DNA of 54,528 nt. It comes from Clostridiales bacterium. Lineage in GTDB: Bacteria > Bacillota > Clostridia > Peptostreptococcales > Acidaminobacteraceae. The notes under the pieces were generated by a model that worked only from the letters and a program-made list of their open reading frames with translations, was not told the DNA's origin and did no database searches. Position numbers and translations under genes: made by a program. The DNA lies in the NCBI GenBank assembly GCA_021107455.1, contig JAIOSU010000194.1, positions 1-54,528 on the forward strand. Reading direction: 5' to 3'. Positions 8,343 through 18,222 of this stretch are shown here, in pieces (position 1 is the first letter of the stretch; each line of letters opens with the position of its first letter).

Positions 8343-10184
8343 TCATATTTTCGTTACAAAAAATTCATAAGGTCCTAACACAATTCTATTTTTGTCAAAA
8401 TCAATGATCTTTCCTTGAATTGTTTCACGCCATTTCCCGCTAAGTCCATAACGCTTCAATTCATTGGTATAAAGCCATTGTCTATCTTCTGATAGATTGA
8501 AAATCAAAAGTATCGTCTCGTTTTTTATGGTGGTTTGGCTGATGACAAGCAAATGATCATTACTTTGTCTCACAACATTTTCAGTTAAGATGACAGCATC
8601 GCTTGTGTAATTTTTTCTTGTTTCAATTATTTTTTTCACGGAATCAAGTACTTTTGAATGAACAGAATCTATTGGCTGAGGCTCTGATACCTGTTTCCAA
8701 TCAAATACCATCCTATGCAACCATCTTGAATCATTTTTTTTATGATCGTCTTCAAGATAGCTCAAATTATTGAGCTGACCTATTTCATCACCACTGTATA
8801 ACATAGGTATGCCCTTTCTGAACAAGAATAGCGCATGGATCAGCCTGATTCTCTTAAAAGCCAGTTCCAAAAGATAATCATCAGATAGCTTAATCGCTTT
8901 TTCAAGTCCCGCGAGACTGGCGAGTGTGCCCGAGTTTCTGGCATCCATTGTGATTGGGTTGAACTCATAAAGCTCACCTGAAGAAAAACTATCTTCCAAT
9001 GATCCAAGATAAAAATCGATCAAAAAGGATTTATGTGCATTCGGATCGAACCCCATTCTCAAAAGTCTTCCACTATCAAGTCCCCAACCGATGTCGTCAT
9101 GGCACCTTGCATAATTGATCCAGACACTTGCGGCAGGAAGTTCATAATCTTTCATCCATGAGATATGTCTTGCATCCCTTGTGGCTATCGAGTTCCAAAT
9201 TTCAACCATATAGGATGCATTATAAAGTGAGTGACATTCCAATCGCTCATTATTACCAAAATATTTGACAATAGTGTCAGGCTCAACAATAGCTTCTCCA
9301 AGTAGTGTGGTGGAAGGAGCACATATTTCGATGATTTTTCTGAACAAACCCAAAAGGACATGTACCTCAGGAAGATTTCTGCAGTTAGTACCTATGGTTT
9401 TCCATATATATGGAATGGCATCCAGCCTGATCATGTCCACACCGATATCTGTCAAATACAGTAAATTGTCTGCCATTTCATAAAAAACTTCAGGATTTCT
9501 GAAATTCAAATCCCACTGAAAAGGATAAAATGTGGTCATTACCCATTTATCCAAATTCTTCAAATAAGTAAAATTTCCTGGAGCGACTTTAGGAAACACT
9601 TCTTGAAGTGATGCTTCGAACTGCTTGGGAATCGCATCATCATCAAACATAAAGTAATATTTTTGATATTTTTCATCACCAGAAAGTGCTTTTTTAGCCC
9701 AATCATGATCATCTGCTGTATGATTGACGACATAATCAATACATATGCGAATGCCATTTGCATGATAATGTTCCACCACTTTCTTGAAATCTTTCATCGT
9801 ACCGATTCGGGAATCTATTGATCTGTAATCCTGAACCGCATACCCTCCATCATTCTCACCGGATCTAGGTTTCAAGATTGGCATAAGATGGATGAGTGTG
9901 ATTCCAAGCTCTTTGAAATAACCTGAGTGCTCAATAAGCTTAATTAAATTGTTTGAAAACAAATCCACATACAGCATAATTCCTACCGTATTTGGCGAAT
10001 ACAGCCAATCAGAACCGGATTTGTCCCTGCTTTTCAGCGCATCACTTCTGTTTGAATGATGTTTCTTCATCAATGTATATAGTCTTTTCAAGGCATCATT
10101 TCTTCCAGGGTAGAGTTCATAATATTCTTTTTCCAACATACCGCTTAAATCGGTCATTTTTTCTTCGAAATCCAAGTCAAGCAC
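8343..10184 (-). CDS. Amylosucrase-like GH13 enzyme (subfamily 4 type)
   Basis: A cytoplasmic 613-residue alpha-amylase-family protein. An N-terminal helical part (1-90) precedes the barrel. Region I is YVVNHTADDHDWA. Region II is GVDMIRLDAIPYIWK, with the nucleophile near Asp255. Region III is LLGEAIVEPDTIV, with the acid/base near Glu297. Region IV is YARCHDDIGW. ENDGGYAVQDYR and PFQWDLNFRNPEVF are typical of amylosucrases. The likely reaction is transfer or hydrolysis of the glucosyl unit of sucrose, releasing fructose for the kinase of this operon. Sucrose hydrolase or a phosphorylase-like variant is possible. The GTG at 10184 overlaps its possible ribosome site; TTG 10175 or ATG 10157 are alternative starts. 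Confidence 0.83.
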   Translation of the reverse strand: MLDLDFEEKMTDLSGMLEKEYYELYPGRNDALKRLYTLMKKHHSNRSDALKSRDKSGSDWLYSPNTVGIMLYVDLFSNNLIKLIEHSGYFKELGITLIHLMPILKPRSGENDGGYAVQDYRSIDSRIGTMKDFKKVVEHYHANGIRICIDYVVNHTADDHDWAKKALSGDEKYQKYYFMFDDDAIPKQFEASLQEVFPKVAPGNFTYLKNLDKWVMTTFYPFQWDLNFRNPEVFYEMADNLLYLTDIGVDMIRLDAIPYIWKTIGTNCRNLPEVHVLLGLFRKIIEICAPSTTLLGEAIVEPDTIVKYFGNNERLECHSLYNASYMVEIWNSIATRDARHISWMKDYELPAASVWINYARCHDDIGWGLDSGRLLRMGFDPNAHKSFLIDFYLGSLEDSFSSGELYEFNPITMDARNSGTLASLAGLEKAIKLSDDYLLELAFKRIRLIHALFLFRKGIPMLYSGDEIGQLNNLSYLEDDHKKNDSRWLHRMVFDWKQVSEPQPIDSVHSKVLDSVKKIIETRKNYTSDAVILTENVVRQSNDHLLVISQTTIKNETILLIFNLSEDRQWLYTNELKRYGLSGKWRETIQGKIIDFDKNRIVLGPYEFFVTKI

Positions 10185-10201
10185 CTCACTTTCTTAATAC
10201 A

Positions 10202-10230
10202 ATTATAGGAAACCGGTTTCACAATTACAA
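10202..10230 (-). promoter_or_regulatory. Promoter with LacI-type operator in the spacer, before GH13 gene
   Basis: On the minus strand -35 TTGTAA (10230-10225) and -10 TATAAT (10207-10202) are 17 bp apart. The palindrome GAAACCGGTTTC (10209-10220) fills the spacer exactly as at 8306-8334. It gives the head promoter of the sugar operon. Confidence 0.83.
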
Positions 10231-10239
10231 GTTTTTTCT

Positions 10240-10267
10240 TTGCTTAATTTGTAATCAATGATAAAAT
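10240..10267 (+). promoter_or_regulatory. Possible promoter of the metallophosphoesterase gene
   Basis: TTGCTT and TAAAAT are separated by 16 bp, 37 bp before the ATG at 10304. It is divergent from the sugar operon promoter. The match to consensus is moderate. Confidence 0.4.
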
Positions 10268-10303
10268 GGTCATAAATCTGAACATGATGATTTAAGGAGA
10301 TCT

Positions 10304-10885
10304 ATGAAAATTCTAGCTATTTCTGATATTGAAAGCAATTACATATATAATCATTTCGATAAGGAACGTTTTAAGGACGTCTCGCTGGTACTGGCAGCAG
10401 GTGATCTGAAAGCCAGTTATTTATCTTTTGTGGCAACTATGCTCAATGTGCCAGTCCTCTATGTTCATGGAAACCATGACGCTCGTCTGATTGAATCTCC
10501 TCCAGAAGGTTGCATCTGTATCGATGATCGAATCTATATCCACGAAGGTATAAGGATTTTAGGTTTTGGAGGCTGCATGAAATATAAAGGCGGTCCTTTT
10601 CAATACACAGAACGCGAAATGGCTCTACGCATTGCCAAGAACCGCCTCAAATATATCAAGGGCTTTGACATTTTACTCACTCACGCACCTGCTTTCGAAC
10701 TTGGCGACGGTGGTGATCTTGCACATACTGGCTTCAAAGCTTTCACAAGACTCATGGACAAATATCAGCCAAAGCTCATGGTTCATGGTCACCAGCATCT
10801 CAATTATGGTCTCTTTGAAAGAAAAATCCAGTACAATTCCACAACAATCATCAATGCTTTTGATTACACGATCATAGAATTTTGA
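10304..10885 (+). CDS. Calcineurin-like metallophosphoesterase
   Basis: A 193-residue cytoplasmic phosphoesterase of the calcineurin-like fold. The metal-binding motifs appear in order: SDIES near residue 7, AAGDLKASY near 32, VHGNHDARL near 55, and HGHQH near 160. The first motif is D-x-E rather than the usual D-x-H, a variant I recall in a clostridial subgroup. Substrate is unknown; such proteins hydrolyse phosphodiesters or phosphomonoesters. It stands alone between the sugar operon and a convergent gene whose stop is only 8 bp away. Ribosome site AAGGAG precedes the ATG. Confidence 0.82.
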   Translation: MKILAISDIESNYIYNHFDKERFKDVSLVLAAGDLKASYLSFVATMLNVPVLYVHGNHDARLIESPPEGCICIDDRIYIHEGIRILGFGGCMKYKGGPFQYTEREMALRIAKNRLKYIKGFDILLTHAPAFELGDGGDLAHTGFKAFTRLMDKYQPKLMVHGHQHLNYGLFERKIQYNSTTIINAFDYTIIEF

Positions 10886-10892
10886 TTTTAGA

Positions 10893-12803
10893 CTATAAAT
10901 CAATGATCTCCACATTGTCTGCATACCAATCCATATTCAGTATGGATTCAGCTGATAGAATCTCATCTTCCTCAACTTGTATTTTACCACTGGCATCCTT
11001 TATTGGTCCTGTAAACGGATGATACTGATCTGTGATGATCATTTTCTTCATCAATTTGATCAATTTCATAGTTTCTGATGGCAACTTGTCTTCCGCTGCA
11101 TATAGGTCAATCACACCCGATTCCATTCCCCACCAAAAGTTGATGAGTCTTTGCCCATCTGAATCGCTTGACACCATTCTTTGATAGGAACCGTTTAAGA
11201 TACTGCTGATAATCCTCTCATAAAATCCACCCCATCTCCAAATAGGGGAAGCTAGATAATTCTTAGGTTTTTGTGTGACCGGGTCTATGTCACACAGCAT
11301 GGAATATACCCCATATTTCAGAGTGACATCTCTTGGTACCAAAAGGTTCTTATTACTAATCAAATCCGCACCCCTGCGTATCATTTCCTGGCTGAGGTCT
11401 GTGGTTACTTTTGGGTTGTTCCACTCTCCAGTCCAAGTCACTAGGAGCTTGGAATTCGGATTGGTCATTTTCATTCCCTGGGCAAATGCATTGATGCATG
11501 AAAGCACTTCAGGATTGGGATCGGTGGCTGTATAACCTACAATTCCAGTTTTGGTGAGTGCTCCTGCTATGATTCCAGTCAAAAACCTTGGTTCATATGT
11601 TCTCCCAAAGTAGTTGGTCATATGAACGTAGGGTCTGTTACCTGAACAATTGAAAAATTTGATTTTCGGCATTTCCATAGCACATTTCAGAGTTGCCTTT
11701 CGATAAACTTCACTAGTGGTAAATACCACATCATATCCTTCCGATGCAAATGCTTTGATGACTTCATAAGCAGACGCATCTTCAGGCACTTCTTCGATAT
11801 ATCCCGTAGTGACTCGATCTCCAAAAACAGTCTCCATATATTGTCTGCCAAGCTCATGAGAATAGGTCCATCCTGAATGTTCAATTGTTCTGGCATAGAC
11901 AAAACCCACTTTGATATTTCTTGGAGCGATAAAAGATGATATAGCGTCAAAAAATGCGACACGGTCCATGTCCTCGGTAGTGGTCAAGATTTCCGGTTCA
12001 TCCTGTTCGCTATACTTGCTACATTCTTTGATCAGGTTCGGCATGATAGCTTTTGCGTGTTCCACATCCAGCACATCAGAGATTCCATATAGTCTTGCAT
12101 AAAGCAGAAATGCATCTCCTGTTGTAATCGGAAGTTCTTCCCCACCATTATCAAGATATAATCTTCTAAACGGCATATAAACTTCCTTAAGGAAAAATTC
12201 ATACTTTGAACTTTCATCTTGTGACTCTGGATTGTACTTTTCGAGATAAGCCAAAAGCCTCTTGTAACGGTAAGGCTTTGAAAGCCAAATATTAATTATT
12301 TTTGTTACTTTAAAAAATCCCATAAAAGCATAATATAGAACGATATCATCATCTTCAGAATCAAACTTTGGAATCAGTCTTGTAATCTCCGCCCTTACAT
12401 TCACAGCATCGTAATACTTGAGTACACTGACCCTCTTGTTGCCTTCAACAACATAGTAAAAATTCATGTATTCATAAACTTTTATAGGATCTCGGATCCC
12501 TTCAGTCAAATGAGCCTTGCAAAGGGCAGCCCATTTGCTTCCGAATTCGGAATGTTCTGATTCAAGCGGTAAAAAACTCTTCGAAAAAGTCATTCTTCTG
12601 GAGTGATAATATGTACCTACCACTTTTTTGAGGGGAATCTCGTAAGTGCCGAGATACGAAGTCCCTACAATCTCAATATCTTTCAGTATACCGTCTAGAG
12701 AAGTTAAATGACCGGAAAGCCCCTTTGATTTCAGACGGTTATATTCTTTTTTGCCTTTATTTTTGGCATCATGGTAAATTTCCTGTACTTTGACCTCAAA
12801 CAT
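10893..12803 (-). CDS. Cytosolic BMP-family ligand-binding protein with ParB-like N-terminal region
   Basis: A protein of 636 residues with two visible parts. Residues 60-160 contain IKVYEYMNFYYVVEGNKRVS, resembling ParB/Srx-type domains (the EGNKR core). Residues from about 290 to 620 resemble the BMP/Med family of nucleoside- or small-ligand-binding proteins: IKVGFVYARTIEHSGWTYSH, then GYDVVFTTSEVY and the ribose-type pocket around YEPRFLTGIIAGALTKTGIV. No signal peptide is present, so it should act in the cytosol, unlike the secreted lipoprotein members of the family. The GTG at 12812 would add three residues; ATG 12803 has GGTGA at good spacing. No transporter genes adjoin. A ligand-sensing role is inference only. 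Confidence 0.72.
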   Translation of the reverse strand: MFEVKVQEIYHDAKNKGKKEYNRLKSKGLSGHLTSLDGILKDIEIVGTSYLGTYEIPLKKVVGTYYHSRRMTFSKSFLPLESEHSEFGSKWAALCKAHLTEGIRDPIKVYEYMNFYYVVEGNKRVSVLKYYDAVNVRAEITRLIPKFDSEDDDIVLYYAFMGFFKVTKIINIWLSKPYRYKRLLAYLEKYNPESQDESSKYEFFLKEVYMPFRRLYLDNGGEELPITTGDAFLLYARLYGISDVLDVEHAKAIMPNLIKECSKYSEQDEPEILTTTEDMDRVAFFDAISSFIAPRNIKVGFVYARTIEHSGWTYSHELGRQYMETVFGDRVTTGYIEEVPEDASAYEVIKAFASEGYDVVFTTSEVYRKATLKCAMEMPKIKFFNCSGNRPYVHMTNYFGRTYEPRFLTGIIAGALTKTGIVGYTATDPNPEVLSCINAFAQGMKMTNPNSKLLVTWTGEWNNPKVTTDLSQEMIRRGADLISNKNLLVPRDVTLKYGVYSMLCDIDPVTQKPKNYLASPIWRWGGFYERIISSILNGSYQRMVSSDSDGQRLINFWWGMESGVIDLYAAEDKLPSETMKLIKLMKKMIITDQYHPFTGPIKDASGKIQVEEDEILSAESILNMDWYADNVEIIDL

Positions 12804-12933
12804 TATTTTCACCCACTTACTTTCAATTTAAAAATACATACCCTAAATTGCACCGATACACTCAAAATTGCATTCCGGTGGATACTACTACATTAACATG
12901 TTACAATATAACTATAATCCATTGGAGGTCTTT

Positions 12934-13617
12934 ATGAAATATAAAGTTTTATTGTTCGATGCTGATGAGACACTTTTTGATTTCAAGAAGTCGGAAAGCA
13001 TTGCACTTGAACATGCAATTTCTGATTTCGACATTCCCTATGACCCAGATCATCACCTCAAGATCTATGAGGCTATAAATACAGCTATCTGGAAGGAATT
13101 CGAGGAAGGAAAAATTACCCAAAACACATTGAAGGTGGAGCGATTCAAGAGATTATCACAGGAGCTTGGCATCAATTTTGATCCACATCGCTTTTCTGAA
13201 CGCTATATGTACCATTTGGCAGAGGCTTCAATTTTACTTGATGATTCAACCGCTCTTCTTGAAAAACTTGACGATAAATTCAATCTTGTCATATTAACAA
13301 ATGGGCTAGCTTATGTCCAGAACCGTAGAATTGGAAAATCTTCCATTGCTAAATATTTCAGTCACATTGTGATTTCAGAGGAAGTTGGAGTTGCCAAACC
13401 AAACCCTGAAATATTCGAACATACGTTAAAATTGATTGGCCAGGTGGACAAAAGTGAAGTGCTCATGATTGGCGATAGCCTGACATCTGATATAAAGGGC
13501 GGTAACAACTTCGGAATCGACACTTGCTGGTATAATCCGAAGAAGATTGAAAACACTTCTCAGGTAAATCCGACTTATGAGATCAATGATTTGATGTCGT
13601 TATTGGAGATAATATAA
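12934..13617 (+). CDS. HAD-superfamily nucleotidase, YjjG type
   Basis: A 227-residue haloacid dehalogenase-fold phosphatase. Motif I is FDADETLFDF with nucleophile Asp9 and acid/base Asp11; motif II is VILTNG; motif III/IV is VAKPNPEIF with GDSLTSDIKGG. Length and motifs match YjjG/YfnB house-cleaning 5'-nucleotidases acting on pyrimidine nucleoside monophosphates. An in-frame ATG at 12868 is rejected because ATG 12934 has TTGGAGGT six bases before it and begins the conserved fold. A terminator follows immediately. It is a single-gene unit, divergent from the BMP-family gene. Confidence 0.85.
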   Translation: MKYKVLLFDADETLFDFKKSESIALEHAISDFDIPYDPDHHLKIYEAINTAIWKEFEEGKITQNTLKVERFKRLSQELGINFDPHRFSERYMYHLAEASILLDDSTALLEKLDDKFNLVILTNGLAYVQNRRIGKSSIAKYFSHIVISEEVGVAKPNPEIFEHTLKLIGQVDKSEVLMIGDSLTSDIKGGNNFGIDTCWYNPKKIENTSQVNPTYEINDLMSLLEII

Positions 13618-13642
13618 AAAGAGTGCAGCTGCACTCTTTTTT
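13616..13642. terminator. Bidirectional terminator
   Basis: AAAAAGAGTGCAGCTGCACTCTTTTTT is almost fully self-complementary, with A- and T-runs at both ends. It can end both the nucleotidase gene (plus) and the M20 operon (minus). Confidence 0.85.
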
Positions 13643-13648
13643 ATTATC

Positions 13649-13690
13649 CGCGTAGTTAAGTTTCCGCAGGAAACTTATTAGCGTCTCAGT
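13649..13690 (-). repeat. Short dispersed palindromic repeat, copy A
   Basis: Read on the minus strand it opens with a 22-bp block containing CGCTAATAAGTTTCC (13690-13669), folds as AAGTTTCC-TGC-GGAAACTT, and ends in AACTACGCG (13657-13649). The same opening block (21 of 22 identical) and the same end occur at 51895-52021. It lies directly beside a terminator, as does the other copy. Confidence 0.6.
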
Positions 13691-13723
13691 ATAATTTGCG
13701 AATCGAAAGTGCTATACACTTTT

Positions 13724-14896
13724 CTAATTTTTTAAAAGCGCAAGCGCACTCTCCACTTGCATTAATATGCCCACTTTCAAACAGGATTCGTCAATTGCAA
13801 ATTTCGGATGATGTCCTTTATAAACAATCCCTTCTTTTTCATTGCCACATCCTATGTTGTAAAATGCACCTGGAGCTTTTTCGAGAAAAAATGAAAAATC
13901 CTCCGCACCAAGACTTGGTGTTTTGGCTATGCTCACCTTATCGCTTCCTAGGCATCGTCTTGCAGTATCCTCAATTACGCGTACGACCGAGTCATCGTTC
14001 ACAAGCGCACGATAGCCTTCATTAAACGAAACGGTTCCTCTCCCGCCCATCGCTTCACAAGTTTTTACAACAATCTGTTCTATAGTCTGCTTGGATAACT
14101 TTCTGATATCTTCATCCAGAGTTCTAAGTGTGCCTTTCAGTGAAACATGATCAGCGATCACATTGCCTTTGACCCCACCTTCAATTGTACCCAGAGAGAG
14201 CACCACCGATTCCACTGGAGAAATCGTTCTACTGACAAGAGTCTGAAGAGATGTGATCACTTGAGCAGAAATGACGATAGCATCAATGGAATCATGTGGA
14301 TAAGCTCCATGTCCAGCTTTGCCTTCAATTTCGATCCTAACCGTATCCGTTGAGGCATTCATTTTGTCGTATTTGAGTTCTATCATCCCCGATTCCAGTC
14401 TTGGAAATACATGGAGCCCGATGACATGATCTACTTTGGGGTTGTCCATACACCCCTCTTCAACCATACGCTTTGCACCGCCAATGGTCTCCTCTGCCGG
14501 TTGGAAAAAAAGTTTTATGTTTCCAGAAAATTCATGTCGATGTCTATTCAAAACTTTTGAAACTCCAAGCAGAATTGATGTATGAGCATCGTGACCACAC
14601 GCATGCATTTTACCATCATACTTTGATTTGAAAGATAAATCAGTCAGTTCATGAATCGGTAAAGCGTCCATATCGGCTCTTATTGCAACGGTTTTGCCCT
14701 CACCATTGCCTCTTATGATTCCCAGGACTCCCGTGTCTGCGATGCGGGTAAATTCAATGCCTTCCTTTGTCAGAAAATCCTCAACGATCTTTTGTGTTCT
14801 GAATTCCTCTTGTCCCAGTTCCGGATGTGCATGGATATCTCTTCTGATTTTTACGATTTCTGTATAAATGCCTTCAATCTCTTCCCTGAAATCCAT
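13724..14896 (-). CDS. M20-family amidohydrolase, possible N-acyl-diaminopimelate deacylase
   Basis: A zinc or nickel dependent amidohydrolase of 390 residues. Metal ligands are seen in MHACGHDAHTSILLG, FFQPAEETIGGA and IGLHVFPRLESG, and near the end SLGAEDFSFFLEKAPG. A lid domain (residues 180-290) with GHGAYPHDSIDA lies between. This subgroup (M20D) hydrolyses N-acyl amino acids and includes N-acetyl-diaminopimelate deacetylases. It follows lysA by 10 bp and closes the operon with carboxypeptidase, racemase and decarboxylase, so a diaminopimelate- or murein-peptide-related substrate is inferred. Ribosome site GGAGG precedes ATG. Other N-acyl substrates remain possible. Confidence 0.85.
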   Translation of the reverse strand: MDFREEIEGIYTEIVKIRRDIHAHPELGQEEFRTQKIVEDFLTKEGIEFTRIADTGVLGIIRGNGEGKTVAIRADMDALPIHELTDLSFKSKYDGKMHACGHDAHTSILLGVSKVLNRHRHEFSGNIKLFFQPAEETIGGAKRMVEEGCMDNPKVDHVIGLHVFPRLESGMIELKYDKMNASTDTVRIEIEGKAGHGAYPHDSIDAIVISAQVITSLQTLVSRTISPVESVVLSLGTIEGGVKGNVIADHVSLKGTLRTLDEDIRKLSKQTIEQIVVKTCEAMGGRGTVSFNEGYRALVNDDSVVRVIEDTARRCLGSDKVSIAKTPSLGAEDFSFFLEKAPGAFYNIGCGNEKEGIVYKGHHPKFAIDESCLKVGILMQVESALALLKN

Positions 14897-14906
14897 AATC
14901 CCTCCG

Positions 14907-16187
14907 CTATATCATCTCGTTTAGAATCATATCGTCATATGATTGTCTTTTGACAATCAGTCTTGCTTTCTCGTCACTTATGACCACTACTGCCGGAATC
15001 CGGATTTTATTGTAATTGTTTGCCATGGAAAAGCCATAAGCACCTGTTGAAAAAACAGCCAGTAAATCTCCGGTTTCAGGTTTTGTGCATTTTAAATTTT
15101 TGATTAAAATGTCAGTGGATTCACAACATTTTCCGCTGATGTCCACAACTGCATTTTTTGGTTCATCAGCTTTATTGGCTATAGTGGCATCATATTTGGC
15201 ACCATAGAGTCCAGGACGCATATTGTCAGTCATCCCTCCATCCACTGAAGCATAGGTCTTCACACCCGGAATTTCCTTGATGTTGCCTATTCGATAAAGC
15301 TGAATGCCAGCGTCTCCTATTATAAATCTACCAGGCTCCATGGATACGTGTGGACGGATCAAATTGTTATCACTGCAGAATTCATCCAATCTATTCATGA
15401 TTGGATCTACAAAGTCGGATATACCAAGTGGATTATCCGAATCAGTGTATTTGATTCCAAATCCACCACCCATATTGAAATCTTTGATATCATAACCAAA
15501 TTTCTGTTTTGTGGCCAACATGAGTTCAAGGATCACCTCAAGTGCACTCAAATGAGATTTCGTGTCGAGCAGCTGTGATCCCACATGAAAGTGAAAGCCT
15601 AAAAATTCAAACGCCTTAGATTCGATGGCGTATTGAATCAGTGGATACAATATATCTTCATCAAGCGGAATTCCAAATTTGGAGTCCTTTCTTCCAGTGG
15701 TGATATATTCATGAGTATCACTTGTTACAGCAGGCGTTATTCTGAAAAGGATCTTAACTTTCTTACCGCTATCCATGCAGAGTTTTTCCAGATGATAGAG
15801 TTCTGATACATTATCGACGACAATGCGCTCCACTCCGTAATCAAGTGCCATCACAAGTTCTTCTTCAGATTTGTTGTTGCCATTGAATTCAATTCGACCT
15901 GGTGGAAATTTTGCTTTGATAGCAGTAAAGAGTTCACCGCCACTCACCACATCGATCCAAAAACCTTCTTCATCCAAAAGTTTACACATATAAAGCGTAC
16001 AGAATGCCTTGCAAGCGTATGCAGCATGAGTGTTCGGATATTTGTTTAGAAACGATGTTCTGATTTCATTCAAATTTTCTTTGATTCGATGTTCTGAGTA
16101 CACATATAATGGCGTACCGAATTCATCAGCAAGTTCAAGTGCGGACACACCATCCACAAATAACGTGTTATCATTAGTTTTTAACAT
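14907..16187 (-). CDS. lysA: Diaminopimelate decarboxylase
   Basis: A PLP enzyme (fold III) of 426 residues that converts meso-diaminopimelate to L-lysine and CO2. The cofactor lysine is in AYACKAFCT near residue 60, the glycine-rich phosphate site is MGGGFGIKY, EPGRFIIGDAG follows, and the substrate-binding CCESTD motif lies near residue 345. The ATG at 16202 sits against AAAGG with no spacing; ATG 16187 has GAGGT at proper distance and is chosen. Its presence in an operon with L,D-carboxypeptidase and alanine racemase, away from biosynthetic dap genes, points to use of diaminopimelate released from murein peptides rather than only to lysine biosynthesis (inference). Confidence 0.92.
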   Translation of the reverse strand: MLKTNDNTLFVDGVSALELADEFGTPLYVYSEHRIKENLNEIRTSFLNKYPNTHAAYACKAFCTLYMCKLLDEEGFWIDVVSGGELFTAIKAKFPPGRIEFNGNNKSEEELVMALDYGVERIVVDNVSELYHLEKLCMDSGKKVKILFRITPAVTSDTHEYITTGRKDSKFGIPLDEDILYPLIQYAIESKAFEFLGFHFHVGSQLLDTKSHLSALEVILELMLATKQKFGYDIKDFNMGGGFGIKYTDSDNPLGISDFVDPIMNRLDEFCSDNNLIRPHVSMEPGRFIIGDAGIQLYRIGNIKEIPGVKTYASVDGGMTDNMRPGLYGAKYDATIANKADEPKNAVVDISGKCCESTDILIKNLKCTKPETGDLLAVFSTGAYGFSMANNYNKIRIPAVVVISDEKARLIVKRQSYDDMILNEMI

Positions 16188-16205
16188 ATTGACCTCTTTC
16201 ATCCT

Positions 16206-17363
<1,158 letters not shown>

Positions 17364-17367
17364 GACT

Positions 17368-18222
17368 CTACACCTCCTTGGTGATTTCTCGGTACACAAT
17401 ATTTCCGATTCTACTGAGTATGGATTCACCTGACGCATTGGAAGAAAGTCCATCGCTCATCACTGCAATTGTAATGTGTTTTCCATTAAACTCCAGTATA
17501 CCAGCGTCATGTACAACACCATTTATTTCACCAGTTTTGTGAAGAAACGCCACTTCAATCGGATCGATTTCACTCGTCGTTTTTCTGCACTCAGGACATG
17601 TATTAAGTGCTCCAATCATACAACTGCAATTGCCACAGAGCTTCCAATCCCTATTGATTCTGTTGTTGATTTGTTGTTGTGAAAATATCTTTTGTCCCAA
17701 TTGTAACGCCACTGGATCCAAATGTCCACTTTTTGTGAAGTGACTGAGGATCGAAACCATATCTCGTGCTGTGGTTTTACTGAAGGTATTTGTTCCAGAA
17801 ATCATCAATTTTCTGGCGAGATGAGTGTTATTTATGTTGAGATCCTTCAAAAGAGAATTGACGCTCTCTATACCAAATCTTTCAATTAAGATGTTGGTTG
17901 CCGTATTGTCGCTGATGCAGATCATAAGTTTCAACAGTTCGAGGAGATTGTAAGTAGAGCCTGATTCCATCAAATATAAAATACCACTTCCACCAACTTT
18001 CTCAGCTTCAGTGAGTTCAATCCGCTCTTCCAGATCTATCTCTTCATTTTGCCATAGGGTTAGTACGGTCAATAGAATCGGGACTTTTATGAGACTTGCC
18101 GCATGATAACTCCGATTGGGAGCTAAGGACACGAGTGTTTCATTGTCACGCTCCACTACAACTGAAAAGTTGCCTTCTTCGCTATTAATTATATTCTCTA
18201 TTTCCCTGGTAAGATTATTCAT
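17368..18222 (-). CDS. Cytosolic class A beta-lactamase-fold serine hydrolase with Cys-rich insert
   Basis: A 284-residue protein with the three catalytic motifs of class A beta-lactamases and related serine hydrolases: SxxK in AASLIKVP (near residue 45), SDN in ICISDNTATN (near 105) and KTG in FLHKTGEING (near 240). No signal peptide is seen, unlike true beta-lactamases, so it acts inside the cell. An unusual insert CGNCSCMIGALNTCPEC (17640-17585) between the SDN and KTG motifs looks like a small zinc ribbon. It overlaps the carboxypeptidase gene by 8 bp. ATG 18222 follows AAGGGG; a longer start at 18276 lacks a site. Amide hydrolysis on imported murein peptides is a guess from context. Confidence 0.82.
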   Translation of the reverse strand: MNNLTREIENIINSEEGNFSVVVERDNETLVSLAPNRSYHAASLIKVPILLTVLTLWQNEEIDLEERIELTEAEKVGGSGILYLMESGSTYNLLELLKLMICISDNTATNILIERFGIESVNSLLKDLNINNTHLARKLMISGTNTFSKTTARDMVSILSHFTKSGHLDPVALQLGQKIFSQQQINNRINRDWKLCGNCSCMIGALNTCPECRKTTSEIDPIEVAFLHKTGEINGVVHDAGILEFNGKHITIAVMSDGLSSNASGESILSRIGNIVYREITKEV

